Part shown: in pieces, positions 23,194-30,659 of the stretch
How positions within the stretch are numbered: the stretch's first letter is position 1
Layout of the letters: each line of letters starts with the position of its first letter
Assembly (NCBI GenBank): GCA_008501585.1
Contig: QQUN01000032.1
Coordinates: 1-36,587, forward strand
Origin: Pseudomonadota bacterium
Lineage (GTDB): Bacteria > Pseudomonadota > Gammaproteobacteria > Burkholderiales > Rhodocyclaceae
DNA: 36,587 nt
Direction: 5' to 3'
Position numbers and translations under genes: made by a program
The notes under the pieces: generated by a model
Seen by the model: the letters and a program-made list of their open reading frames with translations, nothing else
What the model was told of the DNA's origin: nothing
The model's database searches: none

Positions 23194-25899
23194 TTACCGG
23201 GCGGCCAGCCGCTTCAGCTCGGGCAGACAGGAGCCGCAGTTGGTGCCGCACTGGGTGCGCGCCTGGAGCTGGTCGAGGCTCTCGCCGGCATGGAAGGCGG
23301 CGAGGATGGCCTCCTCCGAGACATCGAAGCAGTTGCACACCACCTTGCCGCGGGTCGGCTGGCCGGCCGGCGGCTGGGTGAGCGGGGCGAACAGCCAGGG
23401 GCGCACCGCGGCGGCTGATTCGCCGCGCACCATCAGCTCGGTCAGCCATTCGGCGGCGCGCGTTTCGCCCGACAGGCGCACCGCGCTGAGCACGTCGTCG
23501 TCCACCCGTGCGCGCTTGGCGATGTCGCGGTGGGCGTCGACATACACCAGGGTGTGGGCCGCATCGTCCAGCCCCATCGCCGCATCCACGGCGTCGAGCA
23601 GGGCCGGCTCGGCCTCGCCGACGCGCGCCTTGAGCACCACCACCGGCACCTCGCGCCCGGCCAGCGTGAGGCTGGCGTAGGGCAGGTCGGGCAGTTGCTG
23701 GCGCAGGGCGCCGAGCACGGCGAAGGGGTCGTCGCCGGTGACCCGGCGCATGGCCATCAGCGCATGGCCGTCGGTGAGCTTGTCGACCTGCACGGCGGCG
23801 TGCTTGAGCTCCGGCTGCTTCGACGTGGGGTCGGCGGCCGACGGGGTCAGGGCGTTGATGCCGAGGCGGCCGGCCATGGCATTGCCGCCCCAGTGCATGG
23901 GCACGAAGCACTGGCCCGGGCGCACCGTGTCGCTGGCAATCACCTTGAGCACCGCCGCGCCCTGGCGCGAGCGCACGCGCACGATGTCGCCGTCGGCCAG
24001 GTCGCGCCGTGCCAGATCCTCGGCATGCATGTGCAGCTGCGGCTCGGGTTCGTGGTTGAACAGGCGCGGCACCAGGCCGGTGCGCGTCATGCTGTGCCAC
24101 TGGTCGCGCAGGCGGCCGGTGATCAGGTGCAGCGGGTAGCGGGCGCTGGGGCGCTCGGCGGTGGCGACATATTCCGTGGCGACGAAGCGGGCCTTGCCCG
24201 AGGGCGTGGGAAACACGCCGTCTTCATACAGGCGCACGCGGCCGGTGTCGGCGCCTTCGGGGCAGGGCCACTGCTGCGGGCCGTCGGCTTCCAGTTTGGC
24301 GTAGCTCAGGCCGGTGATGTCCAGGTCGCGGCCGCGGGTGCTCTCGCGGTGCTCGTTCCACACCGCTTCGGGCGAGTCGAAGCCGAACATGCGCGCGGCC
24401 AGTTCGGCCTTGTCCAGGCGGGCGCCCAGGCGGCGCGCGAAATCACAGGCGATCTGCCAGTCGTGGCGCGATTCGCCCAGCGGCGGCACGGCGGCGCGGG
24501 TGCGGCTGATGCGCCGCTCGGAGTTGGTGACCGTGCCGTCCTTCTCGCCCCAGCCGGTGGCCGGCAGCAGCACGTCGGCGTAGGCGGCGGTTTCGGTGTG
24601 ACGGTAGGTGTCCTGCACCACGACCAGCTCGGCGGCTGCGAGGGCGGCGTGCACCACGGCCTGGTCGGGCAGCGATTGGGCCGGGTTGGTGGCTGCAATC
24701 CACACCGCCTTGATCTCGCCGCGGCCGATGGCCTCGAACAGCTCGACGGCCGGCTTGCCCGGCGTGGCCGGCACGTCCGGCACACCCCACAGCGCGGCAA
24801 CTTCGGCGCGGTGTTCGGCATTGCCCAGGTCGCGATGGGCCGACAGCAGGTTGGACAGCGCGCCGACCTCGCGCCCGCCCATGGCGTTGGGCTGGCCGGT
24901 GAGCGAGAAGGGGCCGGCGCCGGCGCGGCCGATCTGGCCGGTGGCCAGGTGCAGGTTGATCAGCGCCGAGTTCTTGTGGGTGCCCGAGGTGGACTGGTTG
25001 AGCCCCTGGCAGTACATCGACAACGTGGCCGGGCTGGTGGCGAACCACTCGGCGGCCAGTTCGATGTCGCGCTTGGGCAGGCCGCACACCGTGGCCGCCA
25101 TGGCCGGGGTGTATTCGCGCACCAGGCGCTTGAGCGCATCGAAGCCCTCGGTGTGCGCCTCGATGTAGTCGCGGTTGAGCCAGCCTTCCCACAGCATGAC
25201 GTGGAGCATGGCGTTGAACAGCGCGATGTCGGTGCCCGGCAGCAGCGGCAGGAACAGGTCGGCCGCCTCGGCGGTGTCGGTGCGGCGCGGGTCGGCCACC
25301 ACCAGTTTCATCGCCGGGTTGGCCTCGCGGGCGGCCTCGATGCGGCGGAACACGATGGGGTGGGCGAAGGCGGTGTTGGAGCCGGCGATGAACAGGCAAC
25401 TTGTGGCGTCGATGTCGGTGTAGCTGCACGGCGGCGCGTCCACGCCCAGGCTCAGCTTGTAGCCGGCCACCGCGCTGGACATGCACAGGCGCGAGTTGGT
25501 GTCGAGGTTGTTGGTGCCGACCAGGCCCTTGGCCAGCTTGTTGAAGACGTAGTAGTCCTCGGTCAGCCACTGGCCGGAGCCGTAGAAGGCGACGGCGTCG
25601 GGGCCGTGTTCGCGGATGATGGCGGCGAAGCGCTCGGCGACATGGTCGAGCGCCGTGGCCCAGCCGGTCGGCTGGCGTGGCGCTGTGCGGTCGGTGCGCA
25701 ATTCGGGCACGAGGGCGCGCTGCGAGCGGGTGTCGGGGGCGACGGTCAGGTGCAGCGTGGCGCCCTTGGTGCACAGCCGGCCGAAGTTGGCGGGGTGCTC
25801 GGGGTCGCCACGCACGCCGGTGATCTGCGCGCCGTCATGCTCGATGAGGACGCCGCAGCCGACGCCGCAGTAGCAACAAGTGGATTTCGTCTCGGACAT
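23194..25899 (-). CDS. nasA: Assimilatory nitrate reductase catalytic subunit with C-terminal BFD-like [2Fe-2S] domain
   Basis: A 901-residue molybdopterin enzyme reducing nitrate to nitrite in the cytoplasm. N-terminal Cys8, Cys11, Cys15 and Cys43 ligate a [4Fe-4S] cluster (CCYCGVGCG; the usual Pro is Cys). The Mo-ligand Cys lies in NSRLCMSSAVAGYK, then QGLNQSTSGTHKNSALINLHL, GREVGALSNLL and MHWGGNAMAGRLGINALT typical of NasA/NarB. The C-terminal 50 residues (KVVCNCFDVSEEAI ... QCGTNCGSCLPELKRL) form a bacterioferredoxin-associated-type [2Fe-2S] domain, as in Klebsiella NasA. No Tat signal, so it is cytosolic. ATG at 25899 has AAGGAG six bases upstream. No NADH-dependent partner (NasC, NirB) is in the window, so electron donation must come from elsewhere. 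Confidence 0.95.
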   Translation of the reverse strand: MSETKSTCCYCGVGCGVLIEHDGAQITGVRGDPEHPANFGRLCTKGATLHLTVAPDTRSQRALVPELRTDRTAPRQPTGWATALDHVAERFAAIIREHGPDAVAFYGSGQWLTEDYYVFNKLAKGLVGTNNLDTNSRLCMSSAVAGYKLSLGVDAPPCSYTDIDATSCLFIAGSNTAFAHPIVFRRIEAAREANPAMKLVVADPRRTDTAEAADLFLPLLPGTDIALFNAMLHVMLWEGWLNRDYIEAHTEGFDALKRLVREYTPAMAATVCGLPKRDIELAAEWFATSPATLSMYCQGLNQSTSGTHKNSALINLHLATGQIGRAGAGPFSLTGQPNAMGGREVGALSNLLSAHRDLGNAEHRAEVAALWGVPDVPATPGKPAVELFEAIGRGEIKAVWIAATNPAQSLPDQAVVHAALAAAELVVVQDTYRHTETAAYADVLLPATGWGEKDGTVTNSERRISRTRAAVPPLGESRHDWQIACDFARRLGARLDKAELAARMFGFDSPEAVWNEHRESTRGRDLDITGLSYAKLEADGPQQWPCPEGADTGRVRLYEDGVFPTPSGKARFVATEYVATAERPSARYPLHLITGRLRDQWHSMTRTGLVPRLFNHEPEPQLHMHAEDLARRDLADGDIVRVRSRQGAAVLKVIASDTVRPGQCFVPMHWGGNAMAGRLGINALTPSAADPTSKQPELKHAAVQVDKLTDGHALMAMRRVTGDDPFAVLGALRQQLPDLPYASLTLAGREVPVVVLKARVGEAEPALLDAVDAAMGLDDAAHTLVYVDAHRDIAKRARVDDDVLSAVRLSGETRAAEWLTELMVRGESAAAVRPWLFAPLTQPPAGQPTRGKVVCNCFDVSEEAILAAFHAGESLDQLQARTQCGTNCGSCLPELKRLAAR

Positions 25900-25942
25900 T
25901 GAATCTCCTTTGTCCGGACAGTAGCAACCGCCATGCCAAGCG

Positions 25943-25968
25943 CCGGGCGCGGGGAGCGCCCGGTTTTT
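25943..25968 (+). terminator. Hairpin with T-run in the nasA leader, plus-strand orientation
   Basis: CCGGGCGC / GCGCCCGG arms (25943-25950 and 25956-25963) followed by TTTTT on the plus strand. No plus-strand gene ends here. On the minus strand the same hairpin would sit in the nasA leader, about 44 bases before the ATG, without a T-run. It could therefore block antisense read-through or act as a leader hairpin. Confidence 0.5.
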
Positions 25969-25980
25969 GCTTGTGATCAA
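25967..25980. promoter_or_regulatory. FNR/DNR-like box upstream of nasA
   Basis: TTGCT-TGTG-ATCAA matches the FNR/ANR consensus (TTGAT-N4-ATCAA) at nine of ten positions. It is centred about 75 bases upstream of the nasA ATG, between the YbiB gene and nasA. A CRP-family regulator, anaerobic or NO-responsive, is the inference; no direct proof. Confidence 0.4.
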
Positions 25981-25990
25981 GTTTTGAAAT

Positions 25991-26016
25991 GGTGCGGCGC
26001 GAAAAGTGCGCGCACC
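25991..26016 (-). terminator. Hairpin after the YbiB gene, possible weak terminator
   Basis: GGTGCG(G)CGC at 25991-26000 pairs with GCGCGCACC at 26008-26016 with one bulged G. It lies 12 bases past the ybiB stop. On the minus strand it is followed by ATTTCAAAAC rather than a proper U-tract, so termination would be weak; attenuation between ybiB and nasA is possible. Confidence 0.35.
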
Positions 26017-26027
26017 AATCTGGGGCG

Positions 26028-26945
26028 TCAGTCGCCGCGGGCGAGCCGGGTCAGTGCGGCGACCTGGGTGCGGATCGGCTCGGGCACCGGCGTGGTGCCT
26101 GCGAGCATGGCGCGGATCAGCGCCGCGTTGCCGGCCACATCGGGGACATCGGGGACGTCGGCCCTGGGCGGGGCGCCGCCGCCTTCGCCTTCGAGCGTTT
26201 CCAGTGCGCCGTCGCGGTACAGCGCCAGCGGCGGACGGCGGCGCGGGTTGGCGTAGGCCTCGCCTTCGGTGCCGCGCAGCAGCATGGCGCGACCGCCGTC
26301 GGCGCGCAGGAATTCGTCCATGCGCTGGAGGTACTCGGGGTGGGTCACCGCCACCACCCGGACGCTGCGCCCGTGCACCGGGTCGAGCAGCTTGGCCAGG
26401 GTGTGGCCGCTGTTGCGCACGCCCAGCCGGGGGCGCAGCGCGAGCAGGCGGTCGAGGCCGGGCAGCAGGGCGTCGAGCGCCACGGCGGCAATCTGGCGCT
26501 CGGCCAGCGCGGCGCCGGCGGCGGTGGCATCGGTGCTGAGGGGCACATCCAGCGTGGCGAGCAGGTCGAAGGGGCTGACCCGGGTGTCGAAGTCGTGCCG
26601 GCCCTGGATCAGCACCGGCACGCCCTCGCGCGCCAGCAGCAGGGCGACCAGCGGCATCAGGTTGGGCTGGCGGCGGGCGCCGTTGTAGCTGGGCAGCACC
26701 ACGCAGCGCGGCCCGTCGGGCACGGCCACCTGGGCGGTGCGGGCATCCATGGCGCGCTTGAAGCCGATCAGCTCGTCGAGCGATTCGCTCTTGATGCGCA
26801 GCGACAGCACGATGGCGCCCAGCTCCAGGTCGGGCACGCGGCCGTCGAGCATGTCGCCGAACAGCGTCTCGGACTGGTCGATGGTGAGGGGCTTGGCGCC
26901 TTTGGCGCCACGGCCGATTTCCTTGATGAGCGGGGCGTAGGTCAT
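26028..26945 (-). CDS. ybiB: YbiB/TrpD2 family protein (anthranilate phosphoribosyltransferase-like fold)
   Basis: A 305-residue protein of the glycosyl/phosphoribosyl-transferase TrpD2 group. It has a helical N-terminal domain (TYAPLIKEIGRGAKGAKPLTIDQSETLFGDMLDG) and a Gly-rich alpha/beta body. The SYNGARRQPNLMPLVALLLAREGVPVLIQG motif replaces the anthranilate/PRPP site of TrpD. Known YbiB proteins bind nucleic acid without sequence specificity and lack TrpD activity. A tandem VPDVPDV repeat sits near residue 255. ATG at 26945 is chosen because upstream codons are not family-like. It often neighbours nitrate-assimilation genes in proteobacteria (recalled), as here 128 bases upstream of nasA. 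Confidence 0.88.
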   Translation of the reverse strand: MTYAPLIKEIGRGAKGAKPLTIDQSETLFGDMLDGRVPDLELGAIVLSLRIKSESLDELIGFKRAMDARTAQVAVPDGPRCVVLPSYNGARRQPNLMPLVALLLAREGVPVLIQGRHDFDTRVSPFDLLATLDVPLSTDATAAGAALAERQIAAVALDALLPGLDRLLALRPRLGVRNSGHTLAKLLDPVHGRSVRVVAVTHPEYLQRMDEFLRADGGRAMLLRGTEGEAYANPRRRPPLALYRDGALETLEGEGGGAPPRADVPDVPDVAGNAALIRAMLAGTTPVPEPIRTQVAALTRLARGD

Positions 26946-26952
26946 GGCGCGG

Positions 26953-26958
26953 ATTATG
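26953..26958 (-). promoter_or_regulatory. Possible -10 element of ybiB
   Basis: Minus-strand CATAAT lies only seven bases from the ATG. If used, transcription would begin at or next to the start codon, making the mRNA nearly leaderless; this fits the absence of a Shine-Dalgarno sequence. Confidence 0.35.
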
Positions 26959-27016
26959 GCAGGCTTCGGGGTGGCCGGCGACGGCCTCGCATTGCGCTCA
27001 TGACAAGGATCAAACA

Positions 27017-28102
27017 ATGGCTGACCCCGACCGCCGTATCCCGGTAAACGTGCTGACCGGCTTTCTCGGCGCCGGCAAGACCACCGTGCTCAACCATGTG
27101 CTGCGCCACCCCGGCGCGGCGCGCACCGCGGTGCTGATCAACGAGCTGGGTGACGTGGGCGTGGACCACCATCTGGTCGAACAGGTGGACGAGGCCCTGG
27201 TGGTGCTCGACGGCGGCTGCGTGTGCTGCAGCGTGCAGGGCGATCTGGTGGCGGCGCTCAAGCGCCTGTTCATGCAGGCCTTCCGCAAGGAGATCCCGCC
27301 CATCGACCGGGTGCTGCTGGAGACCACCGGCCTGGCCGATCCGGCGCCGGTGGTGCACACCTTGATGGAAGAGCCCTTCATTGCCGACCGCTACCGCTGC
27401 GACGGCGTGGTGACGGCGGTGGACGTGACTCATGCCGCGGGGCAGTTGAAAGAACATCGAGAGGCCCTGCGCCAGGCGGCGATGGCCGACCGCCTGCTGC
27501 TGACCAAGTGCGATCTGGCGGCGGCGGACGACATCGCCGCGCTGCAGGCCACGCTGGCCGCGCTCAACCCCGGCGCGCGGCAGATTCCGGTGGCGCACGG
27601 CGCGGTGACAATCGACGACATCTTCGGCGGCGGCCTGTACACCGCCACCGGCAAGCTGCCCGAAGTGGCGGCCTGGCTGGGCGAGGCGGAGGTGCGTGCC
27701 GCCGCCTCGGCCGCTGCGCCGGCGTGGCGCAAACCCGGCAAGCCGGCGCCCGCGGGCGCGGTGAAGCACCACGGCGATGGTGTCGAGAGCTATGTGCTGC
27801 GCTTCGACGCGCCGCTGCCGTGGTGGGAGTTCTCCGACGGGCTGAACCTGATCCTGCAGGCCTACAGCCACCGCATCCTGCGCATCAAGGGCGTGCTCGA
27901 CGTGCGTGGCGACCCGCTGCCGCGCGTCATTCAGTGCGTGCAGCACAGCATCTACCCGGCGGTCAGCCTGCCCGCCTGGCCCGACACGCCGCCGTTTGAT
28001 GACCACTGCAGCCGCCTGGTGTTCATCGTGCGCGGCCTGCCCAGCGATGAGGTGGCGCGCACCCTGGGCGAGTTCACCGGCCTGCCGGTGACCGTGCTGT
28101 AA
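27017..28102 (+). CDS. CobW/COG0523 family metal-chaperone GTPase
   Basis: A 361-residue P-loop GTPase. Walker A is GFLGAGKTT (residues 15-23), the metal-binding motif is GGCVCCS (C68, C70, C71), switch-like LLETTGLADPAPV follows, and LTKCDL gives guanine specificity. The C-terminal CobW_C domain ends in SRLVFIVRGLP. The usual NEFG reads NELG. Family members deliver Zn (ZinU/YeiR), Co or other metals to client enzymes. No Zur-type box was seen in the 71-base divergent spacer with ybiB. An AAGGA ribosome site precedes the ATG. Client is unknown; proximity to nasA is suggestive only. Confidence 0.9.
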   Translation: MADPDRRIPVNVLTGFLGAGKTTVLNHVLRHPGAARTAVLINELGDVGVDHHLVEQVDEALVVLDGGCVCCSVQGDLVAALKRLFMQAFRKEIPPIDRVLLETTGLADPAPVVHTLMEEPFIADRYRCDGVVTAVDVTHAAGQLKEHREALRQAAMADRLLLTKCDLAAADDIAALQATLAALNPGARQIPVAHGAVTIDDIFGGGLYTATGKLPEVAAWLGEAEVRAAASAAAPAWRKPGKPAPAGAVKHHGDGVESYVLRFDAPLPWWEFSDGLNLILQAYSHRILRIKGVLDVRGDPLPRVIQCVQHSIYPAVSLPAWPDTPPFDDHCSRLVFIVRGLPSDEVARTLGEFTGLPVTVL

Positions 28103-28135
28103 CGTCCCCTGACCGACCGCGGCCGCCGGGGCGCG

Positions 28136-28141
28136 TAGAAT
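28136..28141 (+). promoter_or_regulatory. Possible -10 element before the dehydrogenase pair
   Basis: TAGAAT, 34 bases before the first dehydrogenase ATG, in the same GCG-TAGAAT-like context as at 12895. No clear -35. Confidence 0.25.
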
Positions 28142-28174
28142 CGGATGTCTGTGGATCGGTTCGGAGAGGCGTGC

Positions 28175-29044
28175 ATGAACATCGGATTTATCGGCCTGGG
28201 CCTGATGGGGCGGCCCATGGCGCTCAACCTGCGCAAGGCCGGCTTCGCGGTCAACGTGTGGGCGCGGCGCGAGGCATCGCTGGCGCCGCTGCGGGCCGCC
28301 GGTGCCGTGGCCCACGGCAGCATTGCCGAGGTTGCGGCGGCGTCGGACGTGGTGTTCTCCTGCGTGCCCGATGCGCCGCAGGTGGCCGAGGTGGCGCAGG
28401 CCGTGGCGGACGGTGCGCGCGCCGGGCTGGTCTATGCCGACATGAGCACCATCGCCCCGGCGGCGGCGCGCGAGATCGCCTCCCGGCTCAAGGCGCGTGG
28501 CGTGGTGATGCTCGATGCGCCGGTCTCGGGCGGCGAGGTCGGCGCCATCGCCGGCACGCTGACCATCATGGTCGGCGGCGAGCAGGCGGCCTTCGATACC
28601 GTGCTGCCGGCCTTCGAGGCCATGGGCAAAAGCATTACCCGGGTGGGCGAGGCGGGCGCCGGCCAGGTGGCCAAGGCCTGCAACCAGATCCTCACCGGCG
28701 TGGGCGTGGCGGCGGTGGCCGAGGCGCTCAACTTTGCCCGCAAGAGTGCGGTTGACCCGGCCCGCGTGCGCGAAGCGCTGCTGGGCGGCTTTGCCGGCAG
28801 CCGGATCCTCGAAAACCACGGCCAGCGCATGCTCGAGCGCAACTTCAAACCCGGCTTCAAGGCGTGGATGCACCAGAAAGACATGGGCATCGTGATGGAC
28901 GAAGCCCACCGGCTCGGCCTGGCCTTGCCGGCCGCGGCGGTGAGCGCACAACTGTTCAATGCGCTGGTCGGCAGTGGCATGGGCGAGGACGATTCGGTCG
29001 CCATGCTCAAGCTGTTCGAAACCATGAGCGGGGGTGCCGCATGA
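28175..29044 (+). CDS. Beta-hydroxyacid dehydrogenase, tartronate semialdehyde reductase-like (GarR/GlxR)
   Basis: A 289-residue NAD(P)-dependent oxidoreductase. The Rossmann motif GFIGLGLMGRPMALNL lies at the N-terminus; the substrate motif DAPVSGGEVGA and catalytic Lys in GQVAKACNQI follow, with the helical C-terminal domain (NFKPGFKAWMHQKDMGI). NFKPGF and MSTIAPAAAREI match GarR/GlxR closely, suggesting reduction of tartronate semialdehyde to glycerate; other 3-hydroxyacids are possible. ATG at 28175 has GGAGAGG upstream; an ATG at 28145 in frame lacks it. The stop overlaps the next start (ATGA). It is a partner candidate for Hyi at 4.4 kb. Confidence 0.88.
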   Translation: MNIGFIGLGLMGRPMALNLRKAGFAVNVWARREASLAPLRAAGAVAHGSIAEVAAASDVVFSCVPDAPQVAEVAQAVADGARAGLVYADMSTIAPAAAREIASRLKARGVVMLDAPVSGGEVGAIAGTLTIMVGGEQAAFDTVLPAFEAMGKSITRVGEAGAGQVAKACNQILTGVGVAAVAEALNFARKSAVDPARVREALLGGFAGSRILENHGQRMLERNFKPGFKAWMHQKDMGIVMDEAHRLGLALPAAAVSAQLFNALVGSGMGEDDSVAMLKLFETMSGGAA

Positions 29045-29913
29045 AGATCGGATTCATTGGCCTGGGCGACATGGGCCAGTCGATGGCGCGCCACCTCATG
29101 CAGGCCGGGCATGACCTGGCGGTGTGGGCGCGACGCGAGGCCTCGGCCGAGGCGCTGCGTGGCGAGGGCGCGACATGGTGCGCGTCGCCGGCCGAACTGG
29201 CGGCGCGCAGCGAGGTGGTGATCAGCATGGTGACGGCAAGCGCCGATGTCGAAGCCCTGGTGCTGCGCGACGACGGCCTGCTGGCCGGCTTTGCCGCCGG
29301 TGCGGTGCATGTCGACATGAGCACCATCGCCCCCGGCACGGCGCGCCAGCTTGCCGCCCGCTATGCCGAGCGCGGCGTGGGCTGGCTGGATGCGCCGGTC
29401 TCCGGCGGGCCGGCCGGGGCGCGGGAGGCGACGCTGGCGATCATGGTCGGCGGGGATGCCGCCATCCTTGAAAAAGTGCGGCCGGTGCTCGAGGTGCTGG
29501 GCCGGCGCATCGTGCACATCGGCGCAGCCGGGGCCGGCCAGGTGGCCAAGGCCTGCAACCAGATGATCATGGTGGCCGCCATCGAGGCCTCGGCCGAGGC
29601 CATGAGCCTGGCCGCCGCCAACGGCGTGGATGTGGCCAAGGTCCGCGCCGCGCTGCTGGGCGGCTCGGCCGGCTCGCGCGTGCTCGAGGTGATGGGCGAG
29701 CGCATGGTCAGCCGCGACTTCGACAAGGGTGTCGATGCCCGCCTGCACCACAAGGACTTCGCCATCCTGATGGCCGAAGCCCATGCGCTCGGGGCGCCGC
29801 TGCCGGTGGCCGCCGTGGTGTGGCAGCAACTCAATGCCTTGATGGCCCGCGGCGGTGCCCGCCAGGACACCGCCGCACTGCTGACGGTGCTCGAGGCCAT
29901 GCGCACCGCTTGA
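29041..29913 (+). CDS. Second beta-hydroxyacid dehydrogenase (tandem paralogue)
   Basis: A 290-residue paralogue of the previous gene, with the same parts: GFIGLGDMGQSMARHL, MSTIAPGTARQLA, DAPVSGGPAGAREA, GQVAKACNQMI (catalytic Lys) and a C-terminal helical domain with RDFDKGVDARLHHKDFAI. It lacks the NFKPGF stretch of the first copy (DFDKGV here), so substrate preference has probably diverged. Start overlaps the upstream stop by four bases, indicating translational coupling, and perhaps hetero-oligomer formation. Both look intact. Confidence 0.87.
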   Translation: MKIGFIGLGDMGQSMARHLMQAGHDLAVWARREASAEALRGEGATWCASPAELAARSEVVISMVTASADVEALVLRDDGLLAGFAAGAVHVDMSTIAPGTARQLAARYAERGVGWLDAPVSGGPAGAREATLAIMVGGDAAILEKVRPVLEVLGRRIVHIGAAGAGQVAKACNQMIMVAAIEASAEAMSLAAANGVDVAKVRAALLGGSAGSRVLEVMGERMVSRDFDKGVDARLHHKDFAILMAEAHALGAPLPVAAVVWQQLNALMARGGARQDTAALLTVLEAMRTA

Positions 29914-29939
29914 TCGACCCACCTCACGGAGGTTTGCTC

Positions 29940-30431
29940 ATGACAGTCCCGAATCGACGCCGTGTCCTGACCGCCGCTGCCGCACTGGTGCTGGCCGGCT
30001 GCGCCAGCCTGCCCCTCAACATGCAGCCGCCCGAGGTGTCGGTGTCCGACCTGCGCCTGCTCGATGTCGGGCTGTTCGAACAACGCTTCGGCCTCAGTCT
30101 GCGGGTGCTCAACCCCAACGACGCCGAGATCCCCATCGACGGCCTGAGCTTTACCGTTGAACTGAACGGCAAGCCCTTTGCCAAGGGCGTGAGCAACCAG
30201 GCGGTCACCGTGCCGCGGCTCAGCGAGGCCATGCTCGAGGTCGAGGCCGTCAGCTCGCTCACCGGCCTGCTGCGCCAGTTCGGCGCCATGGCCAAGGGGC
30301 AGGAGCGGATCGACTACCGGATCCACGGCACGCTGTACACCGGCCGCCTGTTCGGCGGGGTGCCGTTCGACCAGCGAGGCGAGGTGGATTTCGCCGACCT
30401 GGGGGTGCCGGCGGGGACGGGGCGGTTCTAG
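29940..30431 (+). CDS. LEA type 2 (WHy-domain) lipoprotein
   Basis: A 163-residue lipoprotein with a twin-Arg-like start (NRRRVLTAAAALVLAGC) and lipobox LAGC. It is followed by a single WHy/LEA14 immunoglobulin-like domain: PEVSVSDLRLLDVGLFEQRFGLSLRVLNPNDAEIPIDGLSFTVELNGKPFAKG (split for description), VTVPRLSEAMLEV and RIHGTLYTGRL. Such small periplasmic proteins are associated with desiccation or membrane stress; function in bacteria is poorly known. The GGAGG site confirms ATG at 29940. Seven T residues follow the stop at 30432-30438 without a good stem, then a repeat element. Confidence 0.82.
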   Translation: MTVPNRRRVLTAAAALVLAGCASLPLNMQPPEVSVSDLRLLDVGLFEQRFGLSLRVLNPNDAEIPIDGLSFTVELNGKPFAKGVSNQAVTVPRLSEAMLEVEAVSSLTGLLRQFGAMAKGQERIDYRIHGTLYTGRLFGGVPFDQRGEVDFADLGVPAGTGRF

Positions 30432-30507
30432 TTTTTTTGCCGCGTAGCGCGTCGGTCTGGTTGCCTTCGGTGGCGGTGCGCTGGCCGGGGCTCGCCCCGG
30501 CGGGCGA

Positions 30508-30537
30508 CCTCCTTTCCTGCACGCGCAAGAGAGGAGG
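30508..30537. repeat. Hairpin of element B
   Basis: Arms 30508-30520 and 30525-30537 around an ACGC loop; 11 Watson-Crick pairs, one wobble and one mismatch. Same position and loop as the hairpin at 11199-11228. The two base changes weaken but do not abolish the stem. Confidence 0.75.
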
Positions 30538-30589
30538 CAAAGAAGGCGCCCCGACTGTGCCGCCGGCTTCGGCTTCGGCCGAATTGCAG

Positions 30590-30659
30590 GGTGGGCGGCA
30601 AGCCGCCCACCATCGTTCCCCAAGACCAACGCCGCTTGGTGGGCGGCAAGCCGCCCACC
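30590..30659. repeat. REP-like palindrome pair of element B
   Basis: Two identical palindromes with arms GGTGGGCGGC / GCCGCCCACC and an AA centre lie at 30590-30611 and 30638-30659, separated by 26 bases. Both spacing and outer flanks (AGGGTGGGC and GCCCACCCTACGAG) match the pair in element A. Confidence 0.8.

Noticed and set aside
23530-25902. Plus-strand open frame of 790 codons opposite nasA
   Set aside because: Low-complexity Gly/His/Val composition, no motifs; mirrors nasA codons.
26140-26165. Short direct repeat ACATCGGGG in ybiB
   Set aside because: A coding tandem giving VPDVPDV; likely slippage in a linker, with no wider significance.
26946-27016. Zur operator upstream of the CobW gene
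   Set aside because: No AT-rich GTTATA-type dyad is seen.
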